This document shows, piece by piece, positions 20,393-28,710 of a stretch of DNA of 33,390 nucleotides. This stretch comes from Saprospiraceae bacterium. GTDB taxonomy: Bacteria > Bacteroidota > Bacteroidia > Chitinophagales > Saprospiraceae. The stretch covers positions 12,891-46,280 of the forward strand of contig JAHDCJ010000029.1 of the NCBI GenBank assembly GCA_020629935.1. Direction: 5' to 3'. The translations under genes were made by a program, and so were the position numbers. The notes under the pieces are model-generated. The model worked only from the letters and a program-made list of their open reading frames with translations, was not told the DNA's origin and ran no database searches. Numbering within the stretch: position 1 is the first letter of the stretch; each line of letters begins with the position of its first letter.

Positions 20393-23300
20393 ATGAATTG
20401 GAATAACCCCAAAAACCAGATCCTATATTTTATCCTGTTTATCTTATTAGCTACTTTACTTTCCAACTGTAGTTCGATGTCGAAAGAACGAATTTCTGTG
20501 GAAGATCCATCGAAAACTTTTAATTGGGAAGCGGATGAAGGCATGACTGATTCCGATGAAGATGGAGTTATGGATATGATGGAATCTGAATCATTGGAAA
20601 ATGTTCAGTCTGCGCCGCCGCCACCTCCTCCACCAGCTCCAATGATTGAAGAAGTAGAAGAAGAAATTTATTTCTTTGACGCTGAAACGGCACAACCTTC
20701 TACCGTAGTGGAAAATCAAAAATTAGAAGTCATTGAAACCAAAAAAGAAACCACATCTAAAACTTGGAAAAGAAAAGGACGCCATGTAAATAGCGCCAAA
20801 GTTTTTGTAGGAGATCAAGATACCCTTGTTAATAAAGGATGTCAAGTAGCCATTAAAATTGATGGATTTAGAGTACGGGTTTTTATGGATTGTTATTTTT
20901 ATAATGATAAAGATCGACAGTTAGAAGGTACCTTTAAATTGGTTTTGCCCACAGGAGCTAGCCCTTATTATTTTGCTTTTGGAGAAGAAGCCATTTTAGA
21001 TAAAGACAAAGATTTTGTGCTTCCAATAACCGACAAATATAATACGGCTTTAGACTTGAGTGTAGCTGCTATTCGAAATCGCCCCTTAAACGATAAGGCT
21101 ACATTAAAAGAAGCACGGCTAGTCCCTAAAGAAAAAGCAGCTTTTGCTTATGCGGAAACCACAAGAAGAAAAATTGATCCATTATTGGCCGAATGGACAG
21201 GTTCTGACATATTCAATTGTAGAGTCTTTCCTCTTCTTCCAAACAAAGTACATCGCATTGCATTTGGATACGACCTTAACCTGAATCAGGTAAATGAAAC
21301 GACTAAAAGTTTATATTTCCCCTTACCAGAAACGCGCCCTTTAGAAGTAGATATTAATATGTCTGACCTAGGACAAATATCCGCAAATATGAAAGGGCAA
21401 AAGATTGAAAATAAAAAAGAAAATGGACGATGGCTAGCTCATTTAGACAATCCTAAATTAGATGCTATTCAAATTTTCCAAACAGATGCGCCTACTACAA
21501 TTATTCATGGCAAACAAAGTAACGACTCCTATTTTGCTACAAATATTAATCCACAACTTCCAGGATTAGATGCCAATCAAATTGCTAATCAAGCCGTCTT
21601 TTTAGTGGATGTTTCTTTAAGTTCTAATCCAGACAAATATAATGTATGGCTTAAAGCATTAGAAGCCATTTTGAAAGAAAACGAGAACGATATTAAGCAA
21701 TTTGCTATCCAATATTTTAATGTCGAAAGTTTTTGGTGGAAGACCGAATGGGTCAATAATACCGCTGCAAATCGAACAGCTGCGCTTGCCTACGCCAATA
21801 GTCTTTCATTAGAAGGAGCATCGGATTTAGGTTCGGCTATTTTACAATTAAAAGAAGTGGATTTTATTTCTAAAAATAGCAAAGCGAAAAATGTTTTTCT
21901 TCTTAGTGATGGAAGTATCACTTGGGGAGAGGATCGTCCGTATGCCCTTTCCGAATATGTACAACCCTTAGATAAATGGTTTGCTTTTCAAACGGGAATG
22001 GCAGAAACTAATCGAGCTATTTTAGCCCATCTTACTCGAAATTCGGGAGGAGCTATATTTTCTATAGCCAACGAAAATCAAATAAAAAAAGCAAGTACCG
22101 CATTTAAAAAACAGGCTTGGAAAATTGAATCTTTATCTTTAGAAAACACAAAAGATTTGTTAATTGAAGGACGTCCTTTATATCTTTATCAAGGCCAAAA
22201 CATTACGGTAGTAGGAAGAGGAACGCCTAGTAAAGGAAGCCAATTAAAATTGACGGTTTCTAATAATGGAACCAATAAAACGATAAGCATTCCTTTAAAG
22301 GAATCTCTCCAATCGAATTTGGCGGCAAGGACTTATGGACAATATGCTACGGAGCATTTAGAAGAGTTTGAAGATGCGACTTTGGATTTTTCTACTGCTT
22401 ATAGTACGCATTTTCGAGTACCGGGAAAAACCTGTTCTTTTTTAATGTTGGAAAGTGAAGAAGACTATGCTCGATATAATATCAAACCCGAAACCAATGC
22501 CTATGTCGTTCGATCTTCCTCGGTCAATTCATTGGTTGACGAAGTCTTAAAAAATGTAAAAAAGACCTTGGGCAATGCCAAACTAAACTTTATCCATTGG
22601 GTAGAAAAGTTGGAAAAATTTGAAGGTCTAAATTTTGAAATTCCTACGGCCTTTCAACTCATTTTAGATCAAACACCAGAGGCTAATTTTAAAGTAGCAC
22701 CTGCCTTTTTAAATTCTGCTTTAAAACTAAAGAAACATCAATCTTCGGAGTTGACTAAAGCACTTAATGAAAAAGAATTAGATTACGATGTGATTACCAA
22801 AGCAGCTAAAAATATACAAGAAGATTTTGATAAATCCGCTTCTTTAAAAATATTGAGTTCATTGATAGAAAAGAATCCGGGCAATGGTGTTTTGGCAAGA
22901 GATGTCGCCTTTTCGGCCATGGAATATAATTTATCTTCCCAAGCTTATCATTTGTTGACTAAGGTCATTCGCAACCGTCCTTATGAACCCCAAAGCTATA
23001 CGGCAATCGCCCAAGCTTTGACTGATATTGGAAAAATTGATCTCGCCATTTTTTATTATGAAGTCGCTTTATCTGGACAATGGGATCAACGATTTGGAGC
23101 CTTTCGTCAAATTGCAGCTTTAGATTATTCTAGACTGTTAAGATTAATTGAAGAGGGAAAATATGAAGTAAGTTTCCCTGATTATATTTCTTCAAGAAAA
23201 CAATCTATAGACGATGAATTTAATTTTAAATCTGCTGATTTAGTGATTACCATTACTTGGAACACGGACAATACTGATATAGATTTACACGTCAAAGAGC

Positions 23301-23617
23301 CTACTGGAGAAGTTTGTTATTATTCATTCCCCAAAACAAAAATTGGAGGTTTAATGTCGGATGATGTAACCCAAGGCTATGGTCCAGAAATGTATATTTT
23401 ACAAGATGCCAAAGCAGGAGAATATTTAGTGGGAGCCAACTATTATGGCTCGGATCGATCACGAACCTCTGTTCGCTCTAAAGTATTCACTAAGGTGTAT
23501 AAAAACTTTGGATCAAAGAATGAAGAATTGATAGAAAAGGTAATCAGCCTTGGAGAAGAAAAACAAATGGTCGATATTTTTGAGATTAAGATTAAAGAAG
23601 ATAAGAAGGATAATTAG
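20393..23617 (+). CDS. VIT domain / von Willebrand A domain lipoprotein with C-terminal DUF2135-like domain
   Basis: Lipobox LLSNC; VIT-like region (GCQVAIKIDGFRVRVFMDCYFYNDKDRQLEGTFKLVLP...KEKAAFAYAE); vWA segment with MIDAS-like DVSLS; TPR-like stretch; C-terminal ITWNTDNTDIDLHVKEPTGEVCYYSFP...YFVGANYYGS-like DUF2135 block. Confidence 0.87.
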   Translation: MNWNNPKNQILYFILFILLATLLSNCSSMSKERISVEDPSKTFNWEADEGMTDSDEDGVMDMMESESLENVQSAPPPPPPPAPMIEEVEEEIYFFDAETAQPSTVVENQKLEVIETKKETTSKTWKRKGRHVNSAKVFVGDQDTLVNKGCQVAIKIDGFRVRVFMDCYFYNDKDRQLEGTFKLVLPTGASPYYFAFGEEAILDKDKDFVLPITDKYNTALDLSVAAIRNRPLNDKATLKEARLVPKEKAAFAYAETTRRKIDPLLAEWTGSDIFNCRVFPLLPNKVHRIAFGYDLNLNQVNETTKSLYFPLPETRPLEVDINMSDLGQISANMKGQKIENKKENGRWLAHLDNPKLDAIQIFQTDAPTTIIHGKQSNDSYFATNINPQLPGLDANQIANQAVFLVDVSLSSNPDKYNVWLKALEAILKENENDIKQFAIQYFNVESFWWKTEWVNNTAANRTAALAYANSLSLEGASDLGSAILQLKEVDFISKNSKAKNVFLLSDGSITWGEDRPYALSEYVQPLDKWFAFQTGMAETNRAILAHLTRNSGGAIFSIANENQIKKASTAFKKQAWKIESLSLENTKDLLIEGRPLYLYQGQNITVVGRGTPSKGSQLKLTVSNNGTNKTISIPLKESLQSNLAARTYGQYATEHLEEFEDATLDFSTAYSTHFRVPGKTCSFLMLESEEDYARYNIKPETNAYVVRSSSVNSLVDEVLKNVKKTLGNAKLNFIHWVEKLEKFEGLNFEIPTAFQLILDQTPEANFKVAPAFLNSALKLKKHQSSELTKALNEKELDYDVITKAAKNIQEDFDKSASLKILSSLIEKNPGNGVLARDVAFSAMEYNLSSQAYHLLTKVIRNRPYEPQSYTAIAQALTDIGKIDLAIFYYEVALSGQWDQRFGAFRQIAALDYSRLLRLIEEGKYEVSFPDYISSRKQSIDDEFNFKSADLVITITWNTDNTDIDLHVKEPTGEVCYYSFPKTKIGGLMSDDVTQGYGPEMYILQDAKAGEYLVGANYYGSDRSRTSVRSKVFTKVYKNFGSKNEELIEKVISLGEEKQMVDIFEIKIKEDKKDN

Positions 23618-23655
23618 CATCCATTTTTTCTTTTTCTCCTAAAAAAAAGAATTTT

Positions 23656-23694
23656 GCGCAAAGGCTACACTTAAACAGCCTTTGTGCATTTTTT
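23656..23694 (+). terminator. Rho-independent terminator after the VIT/vWA gene
   Basis: Stem GCGCAAAGGCT / AGCCTTTGTGC (one G-U), followed by an ATTTTTTT run. Confidence 0.85.
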
Positions 23695-23828
23695 TAGCAC
23701 AAAATTATTTCTTCTTCTTGAAGATTCTTGTTGTGAAATAGTCATAAATTCATGTTAAAACATTTAAATAATTATGATATTAATATAGAAAGTAAGAAAT
23801 TGTATTTCCTACTAATCTAAACCATACT

Positions 23829-24359
23829 ATGCATAAATTTAAATTAAGCCTTGGGCTCATATTTCTATTTTGGAATTTAATTTCTTATGCACAACCTTAT
23901 CTTGATCTTATGGCACCAGTATTAGAAAAAAAAGTAAATGTAAAAGCAAGTATTTCAGAAGTTTGGGAAGCTTGGACCACAGTAGATGGCTTACAAAATT
24001 TCTTAGCAAGTGAATGTAAAATGGAACTTCGTCCAGGAGGTCCTTTTGAAGTTTATTTTATGCCTTATGCGGAAGAAGGACAAAAAGGGACAGAGCACTG
24101 CACGGTATTGAGTTATGTCCCTGAAGAAATGTTTTCTTTTACTTGGAATGCTCCTCCTAAGTTTCCAGAACTTCGAGCCTTAGGCCCTACCACTTGGGTT
24201 GTAATTAACTTTACCACATTAGGCAAGGGACAAGTAGAAGTACGATTACGTCATTTTGGATGGCAGGAAGGGAAAGAATGGATCCAATTACATGATTATT
24301 TTGATCTTGCTTGGGATTCCGTCCTTCTATGGCTTAAAGAAGCATTAGAGAGCGAATAA
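23829..24359 (+). CDS. SRPBCC (AHSA1-like) domain protein with signal peptide
   Basis: EKKVNVKASISEVWEAWTTVDGLQNFLASECKMELRPGGPFEVYF and HFGWQEGKEWIQLHDYFDLAWDSVLLWLKEAL are AHSA1 features; N-terminus MHKFKLSLGLIFLFWNLISYAQ is a signal peptide. Confidence 0.85.
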   Translation: MHKFKLSLGLIFLFWNLISYAQPYLDLMAPVLEKKVNVKASISEVWEAWTTVDGLQNFLASECKMELRPGGPFEVYFMPYAEEGQKGTEHCTVLSYVPEEMFSFTWNAPPKFPELRALGPTTWVVINFTTLGKGQVEVRLRHFGWQEGKEWIQLHDYFDLAWDSVLLWLKEALESE

Positions 24360-24385
24360 TCCCCAAGAATGATTATCTTGGAAAC

Positions 24386-24967
24386 ATGGATCAACTTCTA
24401 GAAAATATTGCAAATTGCACCCATTGCGCTAAAGCTTTAAACCATCAACCGCGACCTGTAGTTGCCGCCCATCCCGAAAGTAAAATTATTATTATTGGTC
24501 AGGCACCTGGTTCTGTCGTACACCGTACAGGGATTCCTTGGGATGATCAAAGTGGAAAGAATTTAAGATCTTGGTTAGACATTTCCAATGCGGATTTTTA
24601 CGATGCCTCTAAAGTTGCCATTATTCCAATGGGATTTTGTTACCCTGGGAAAGGGAAAAGTGGTGATCTACCTCCACGAAAAGAATGTGCTCCGCTTTGG
24701 CACGATCAGTTGATCAGTCAACTTCCAGAAGTCAAATTGACTTTATTGATTGGTAAATATGCACAAGACTATTATTTACAGAAAGAGGCAAAGAAAAACT
24801 TGACAGAAACGGTAAAAAATTTTGAAGAATACTTACCCAAATATTTTGTTCTTCCCCACCCTTCTCCAAGGAATAATATTTGGATGGCGAAAAATGCTTG
24901 GTTTAAAAGTGAGGTTTTACCTTCATTAAAATCAATCGTTTCCTTTATTTTAAACCCTGATAAATAA
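24386..24967 (+). CDS. Uracil-DNA glycosylase family protein
   Basis: IIIIGQAPGSVVHRTGIPWDDQSGKNLRSWLDIS, AIIPMGFCYPGKGKSGDLPPRKEC, FVLPHPSPRN: UDG superfamily motifs. Confidence 0.88.
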   Translation: MDQLLENIANCTHCAKALNHQPRPVVAAHPESKIIIIGQAPGSVVHRTGIPWDDQSGKNLRSWLDISNADFYDASKVAIIPMGFCYPGKGKSGDLPPRKECAPLWHDQLISQLPEVKLTLLIGKYAQDYYLQKEAKKNLTETVKNFEEYLPKYFVLPHPSPRNNIWMAKNAWFKSEVLPSLKSIVSFILNPDK

Positions 24968-25233
24968 TGAATAAAACGCTCCAAAAGCAAATCAATCAAC
25001 TTTGGCAATTTATTGAGCAATGGTTAGATACAGAAACCAAGGAGGGCGTCAGTCAAGATCTACTAGCCATTGGTATTGAGCCACAAAAGTTTAAAGCATT
25101 TCAAAAAAAATGGAACGTGGAAATTCCAAAAGACTTTCAATTTTCTTATTATCGACATAATGGTTTCACAATACCTTTCGGTTTGATTCATGGCTATGCT
25201 TTAAAAAACGAGATATACCAAATCAAACAATAA
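24967..25233 (+). CDS. Small hypothetical protein, SUKH (SMI1/KNR4)-like and truncated
   Basis: TAATG overlap with the UDG stop. IEPQKFKAFQKKWNVEIPKDFQFSYYRHNGF resembles the SUKH N-terminal signature. Family call is by eye only. Confidence 0.5.
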   Translation: MNKTLQKQINQLWQFIEQWLDTETKEGVSQDLLAIGIEPQKFKAFQKKWNVEIPKDFQFSYYRHNGFTIPFGLIHGYALKNEIYQIKQ

Positions 25234-25342
25234 TATTATTTCTTCGAATAACCTTTCTTCTTATCAAAATTGATCTTATCAAAGATTCGTAAAATAAGCG
25301 TCATTTTATATTTTCTCCTTACCTATATAGTTTACAAAAATA

Positions 25343-25350
25343 TATATTTG
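25343..25350 (+). promoter_or_regulatory. Candidate Bacteroidota -7 promoter element (TAnnTTTG)
   Basis: TATATTTG 46 nt upstream of the protease ATG at 25396. No clear -33 TTTG/TTG partner seen. Confidence 0.4.
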
Positions 25351-25395
25351 TGACATTCATAACATACTTATTTAACCCAAACAAATTTATTTAAT

Positions 25396-27849
25396 ATGAA
25401 TGAAAAAACTTACTTTTTAGTATTACCCATCCTCTTATTTCAGCTTGTTTTTTCCTTTGCACAGGATTCCTCTATCTTGTGGCAGGATATTCAATCGCAT
25501 AAGCAAGAAGGAGTTGAATTTGAGAAAAAGGACTTATTCTCGTTTAATGAAGTTTTAAATGAAACCAATACTGAAGGCTTTGTAAAAGACGGTGCGAAAT
25601 TAGATATCAATTGGGCCGTCTTGCAACACATAACTCAAAATCGTCCAGTGGCCATTCGAATGAAAATCTCTTTAAATGCCACAGAAAGTGTTTGGCTAAG
25701 TGCCAGACAATATCAACCTGTAACCACAGATTTCGGAGCATTTTCTAGTGAGAATGAGCGGACTGAAATCCCCTATGCACATGGCGTCCATTATCGCGGA
25801 ATCATTGAGGGATCTAGTCGTTCATTAGTAGCAATTTCCTTCTTTGAAGATAATGTCATGGCAGTAATGGCTTCCAAAGAATTTGGAAACATGGTCTTAG
25901 GTAAAATGACTGCACAAAAAGGCCTTCATTTTGCTGTTTATAAAGCAAAAGATTTACTGGTTCAATCTACCAGTCAAGAATGTAAAGTTCTAAGCCATTC
26001 ACAAGCTTTAATGAATCAGGTAAACGATCTGTACCGAACTCCTACTACCGAATTATTAGATGCGAATAATTGTGTTAGGATTTACTATGAAATTGATTAT
26101 GACTTTTTTGTAGCGAAAGGAAGTAGCACAGAAAATGTAATTGATTTTATGGTAGGTGCCCATAATGCAGTAGCTACCATCTACACCAACGAAGCTGTAA
26201 AAACTGAAATTTCTGAAATTTTTATTCATACTTCTCCAGATAGTTATAATACCACAGATCAAGGAGATTTACTTGTCGATTTTCGAACCACTCGAACCGT
26301 GTATAATGGTGATCTTGCTCATTTTGTATATACAGGAGATCCCGCAGGAGGTGGAATTGCCTATTTAGATGTGATTTGTTCAAATTTTGATTATGGCGTT
26401 TCAAAAGTAGATTTAACATTTAATGATTACCCAACCTATAACTGGACGGTCAATGTTTTAACCCATGAACTTGGACATAATATGGGATCTAATCATACCC
26501 ATGCCTGTGTATGGAATGGAAATAATACTGCCATTGATGGTTGTGGTCCGACCTATGATGCAGGTTTAGCTGAAGGAGCTTGTGCCACTGGCCCATTACC
26601 TGCTTCAGGAACGGTAATGAGTTATTGTCATTTGCTTGGTGCAGTAGGTGTAGATTTAAGTTTAGGGTTTGGGCCACAGCCTGGTGCAGTTATAAGAGAT
26701 CGAGTGTATAATGCCAATTGTTTAAGCGCATGTAATCAATGTCCCACTTTCAGTATTTTAGGTACTCCAGAAGATTGTGTAGGTAACTTAGGGAGTGTAC
26801 GTGTTGGGTATGCTAGTGCGGGAGATTCTGGAAATATTACCTATGCATGGTCAAATGGATCTAATACAAGTGAAATCACGGGCCTAAGTGCAGGCACATA
26901 CACCGTTACTGTTTCAGGTGATGGAGGATGTGCTACAAGCAAAACATTTGTAGTGAATGATTATTCTTCTAATACAGCCGAAATTAATATTGCGATTACC
27001 TTTGACAATTATCCTTCGGAAACTTCTTGGGTCATCCAAAATGGTGCAGGTTCTACAGTTGCCTCTAGTCCATCTTATGCCACAATGATTGCTGGATCTT
27101 CAATCAACGAAACCGTTTGTTTACCTGACGATTGTTATACATTCACCATTTTCGATTCATACGCAGATGGTATTTGTTGTGGTTTTGGTAATGGAAGCTA
27201 TACTGTGACAGATGTCACTGCAGGAGGAACCATAATCGCCACTGGAGGTTCATTTACAGATTCTGAATCTACTAGTAATATTTGTTTAGATAATTTACTT
27301 CCTGTAGAGCTTATTTATTTCAAAGGAGAATCAAATCTTAGAGGTAATCTTTTATCGTGGGTTACAGCCACTGAAATTGAAAATGACTTTTTCCATTTGG
27401 AGCGTTCTTATGATGGAATAGACTTTGAGGTGATTACCAAAATTCAAGGAAATGGCAATTCAACTGAAAGCCATTTTTATCAATTCTTAGATCAACAACC
27501 AAGAATAGGAATTAATTATTATCGTTTATCACAATTTGATTTTGATGGGGATCAATCTTATGTCGGTGATATCATCGCATTGGAATACACAAATGGAGAA
27601 TTTGTTCAGGTTTACCCTAAGCCTACAACTAACTTTTTAAATATTTCTTATTTTGGGAAAGCACGTGGTCCTCTTGATATTCGATTATTTGATGCCGCAG
27701 GAAAGAGGTTAAAGTCTTATCATTTTGAAGTAGAAGCGGGAATAAATGAAATGCAATTAAGCATTGTAGATTTTCCTTCGGGTATTTATTTCCTTCAAAT
27801 TAATGATCAGAAAGAAAGTAGTTATGAACGAATTATGAAATTAGAATAA
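25396..27849 (+). CDS. Reprolysin-like (M12B-type) zinc metalloprotease with SprB-like repeat and T9SS C-terminal sorting domain
   Basis: Signal peptide, zinc motif HELGHNMGSNHTH, SprB-like GNITYAWSNGSNTSEITGLSAGTYTVTVSGDGGC, terminal VYPKPTTNFLNISYFG...PSGIYFLQINDQKESSYERIMKLE. Confidence 0.93.
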   Translation: MNEKTYFLVLPILLFQLVFSFAQDSSILWQDIQSHKQEGVEFEKKDLFSFNEVLNETNTEGFVKDGAKLDINWAVLQHITQNRPVAIRMKISLNATESVWLSARQYQPVTTDFGAFSSENERTEIPYAHGVHYRGIIEGSSRSLVAISFFEDNVMAVMASKEFGNMVLGKMTAQKGLHFAVYKAKDLLVQSTSQECKVLSHSQALMNQVNDLYRTPTTELLDANNCVRIYYEIDYDFFVAKGSSTENVIDFMVGAHNAVATIYTNEAVKTEISEIFIHTSPDSYNTTDQGDLLVDFRTTRTVYNGDLAHFVYTGDPAGGGIAYLDVICSNFDYGVSKVDLTFNDYPTYNWTVNVLTHELGHNMGSNHTHACVWNGNNTAIDGCGPTYDAGLAEGACATGPLPASGTVMSYCHLLGAVGVDLSLGFGPQPGAVIRDRVYNANCLSACNQCPTFSILGTPEDCVGNLGSVRVGYASAGDSGNITYAWSNGSNTSEITGLSAGTYTVTVSGDGGCATSKTFVVNDYSSNTAEINIAITFDNYPSETSWVIQNGAGSTVASSPSYATMIAGSSINETVCLPDDCYTFTIFDSYADGICCGFGNGSYTVTDVTAGGTIIATGGSFTDSESTSNICLDNLLPVELIYFKGESNLRGNLLSWVTATEIENDFFHLERSYDGIDFEVITKIQGNGNSTESHFYQFLDQQPRIGINYYRLSQFDFDGDQSYVGDIIALEYTNGEFVQVYPKPTTNFLNISYFGKARGPLDIRLFDAAGKRLKSYHFEVEAGINEMQLSIVDFPSGIYFLQINDQKESSYERIMKLE

Positions 27850-27863
27850 ATGTTTCGTTAGAT

Positions 27864-27902
27864 AAAAAAAGGCTTGATCAATTTTTGATCAAGCCTTTTT
27901 TT
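27864..27902 (+). terminator. Strong Rho-independent terminator, potentially bidirectional
   Basis: Perfect inverted repeat AAAAAAAGGCTTGATCAA-TTT-TTGATCAAGCCTTTTTTT directly after the protease gene. Confidence 0.93.
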
Positions 27903-27970
27903 ATGACTTAATATTTTGGATGGATTTCCAACTAATGCTTTTTTTATCTAACTTTAAAAAAATAATATTA

Positions 27971-28558
27971 ATGAAATTAGGTAATTTAAACTGCTTTGAA
28001 CAAACTAAAATTGGAATTTTATTTTGCCTTTTTTGCCTTACCACTAATTGCGCTACAGACAATCACAAACCAAACTCTGGTGAGCAAACCAATACGATCA
28101 AGCCTAGTTTAGAAAACGATAAAGGATTTGATTTAAGTTTTCATGTAAATCCTAAAGCGGACTCAAATTATGATTTTTTAATAGATCTAAAATTAGATAG
28201 TGGCAATTATATCATTTCCCCGTTTTCAAAAGATAACTTTTATATGCCTTTTAGTTTAGTACTAGATAAAAATACACATTTGCATATTGATCAAGCTATT
28301 TTAGAAATTCCAAAATCTAAAATTGAGCTCGATACCATCATCAATTTGCCTGTTCGGTTTATAAGAACAAATACCCAATTTATACAAAAAGTAAATGTAA
28401 GGACTAGTGATGATTTTGAGGTTTTGGGCAAAGTTGAATTCCTAATAGAACCAAGTTGTATTCCTTATTCTATAGATTTTATGATATCTCAACAAGATGG
28501 AAAAATGGCGATTAAAAAAACAAAGACGGGTTTTCATCCTTCCTATCGTGGAAAATAA
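27971..28558 (+). CDS. Hypothetical lipoprotein
   Basis: From ATG 27971: MKLGNLNCFEQTKIGILFCLFCLTTNCATDN has a lipobox (LTTNC). No recognised domain. Confidence 0.65.
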   Translation: MKLGNLNCFEQTKIGILFCLFCLTTNCATDNHKPNSGEQTNTIKPSLENDKGFDLSFHVNPKADSNYDFLIDLKLDSGNYIISPFSKDNFYMPFSLVLDKNTHLHIDQAILEIPKSKIELDTIINLPVRFIRTNTQFIQKVNVRTSDDFEVLGKVEFLIEPSCIPYSIDFMISQQDGKMAIKKTKTGFHPSYRGK

Positions 28559-28586
28559 ATATGGAAGTTATTTAATAAACTGAAAA

Positions 28587-28690
28587 CCGCATGAGGTGGA
28601 CGGAAGGGGCTGCCTTTGGCAGCAGTGCGCAGCACCAAACGAACAGTGCGCCTGGAGAAGACCGACCCCTTTAGGGGCATGCCCAAATTA
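28587..28690. repeat. GC-rich structured intergenic element
   Basis: Base composition shifts sharply from the surrounding AT-rich DNA. Contains hairpin GCTGCC-TTT-GGCAGC (28609-28623), GCGCA...TGCGC arms, CCCCT-TT-AGGGG (28666-28677) and palindrome GGGCATGCCC. Confidence 0.6.
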
Positions 28691-28710
28691 ATGTTATTTT
28701 AAAGATTCGC

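Noticed and set aside
25396-27849. Protease considered as a novel toxin or effector
   Set aside because: Architecture (signal peptide, reprolysin-like domain, SprB-like repeat, T9SS CTD) is common for secreted Bacteroidota proteases; no immunity gene alongside.
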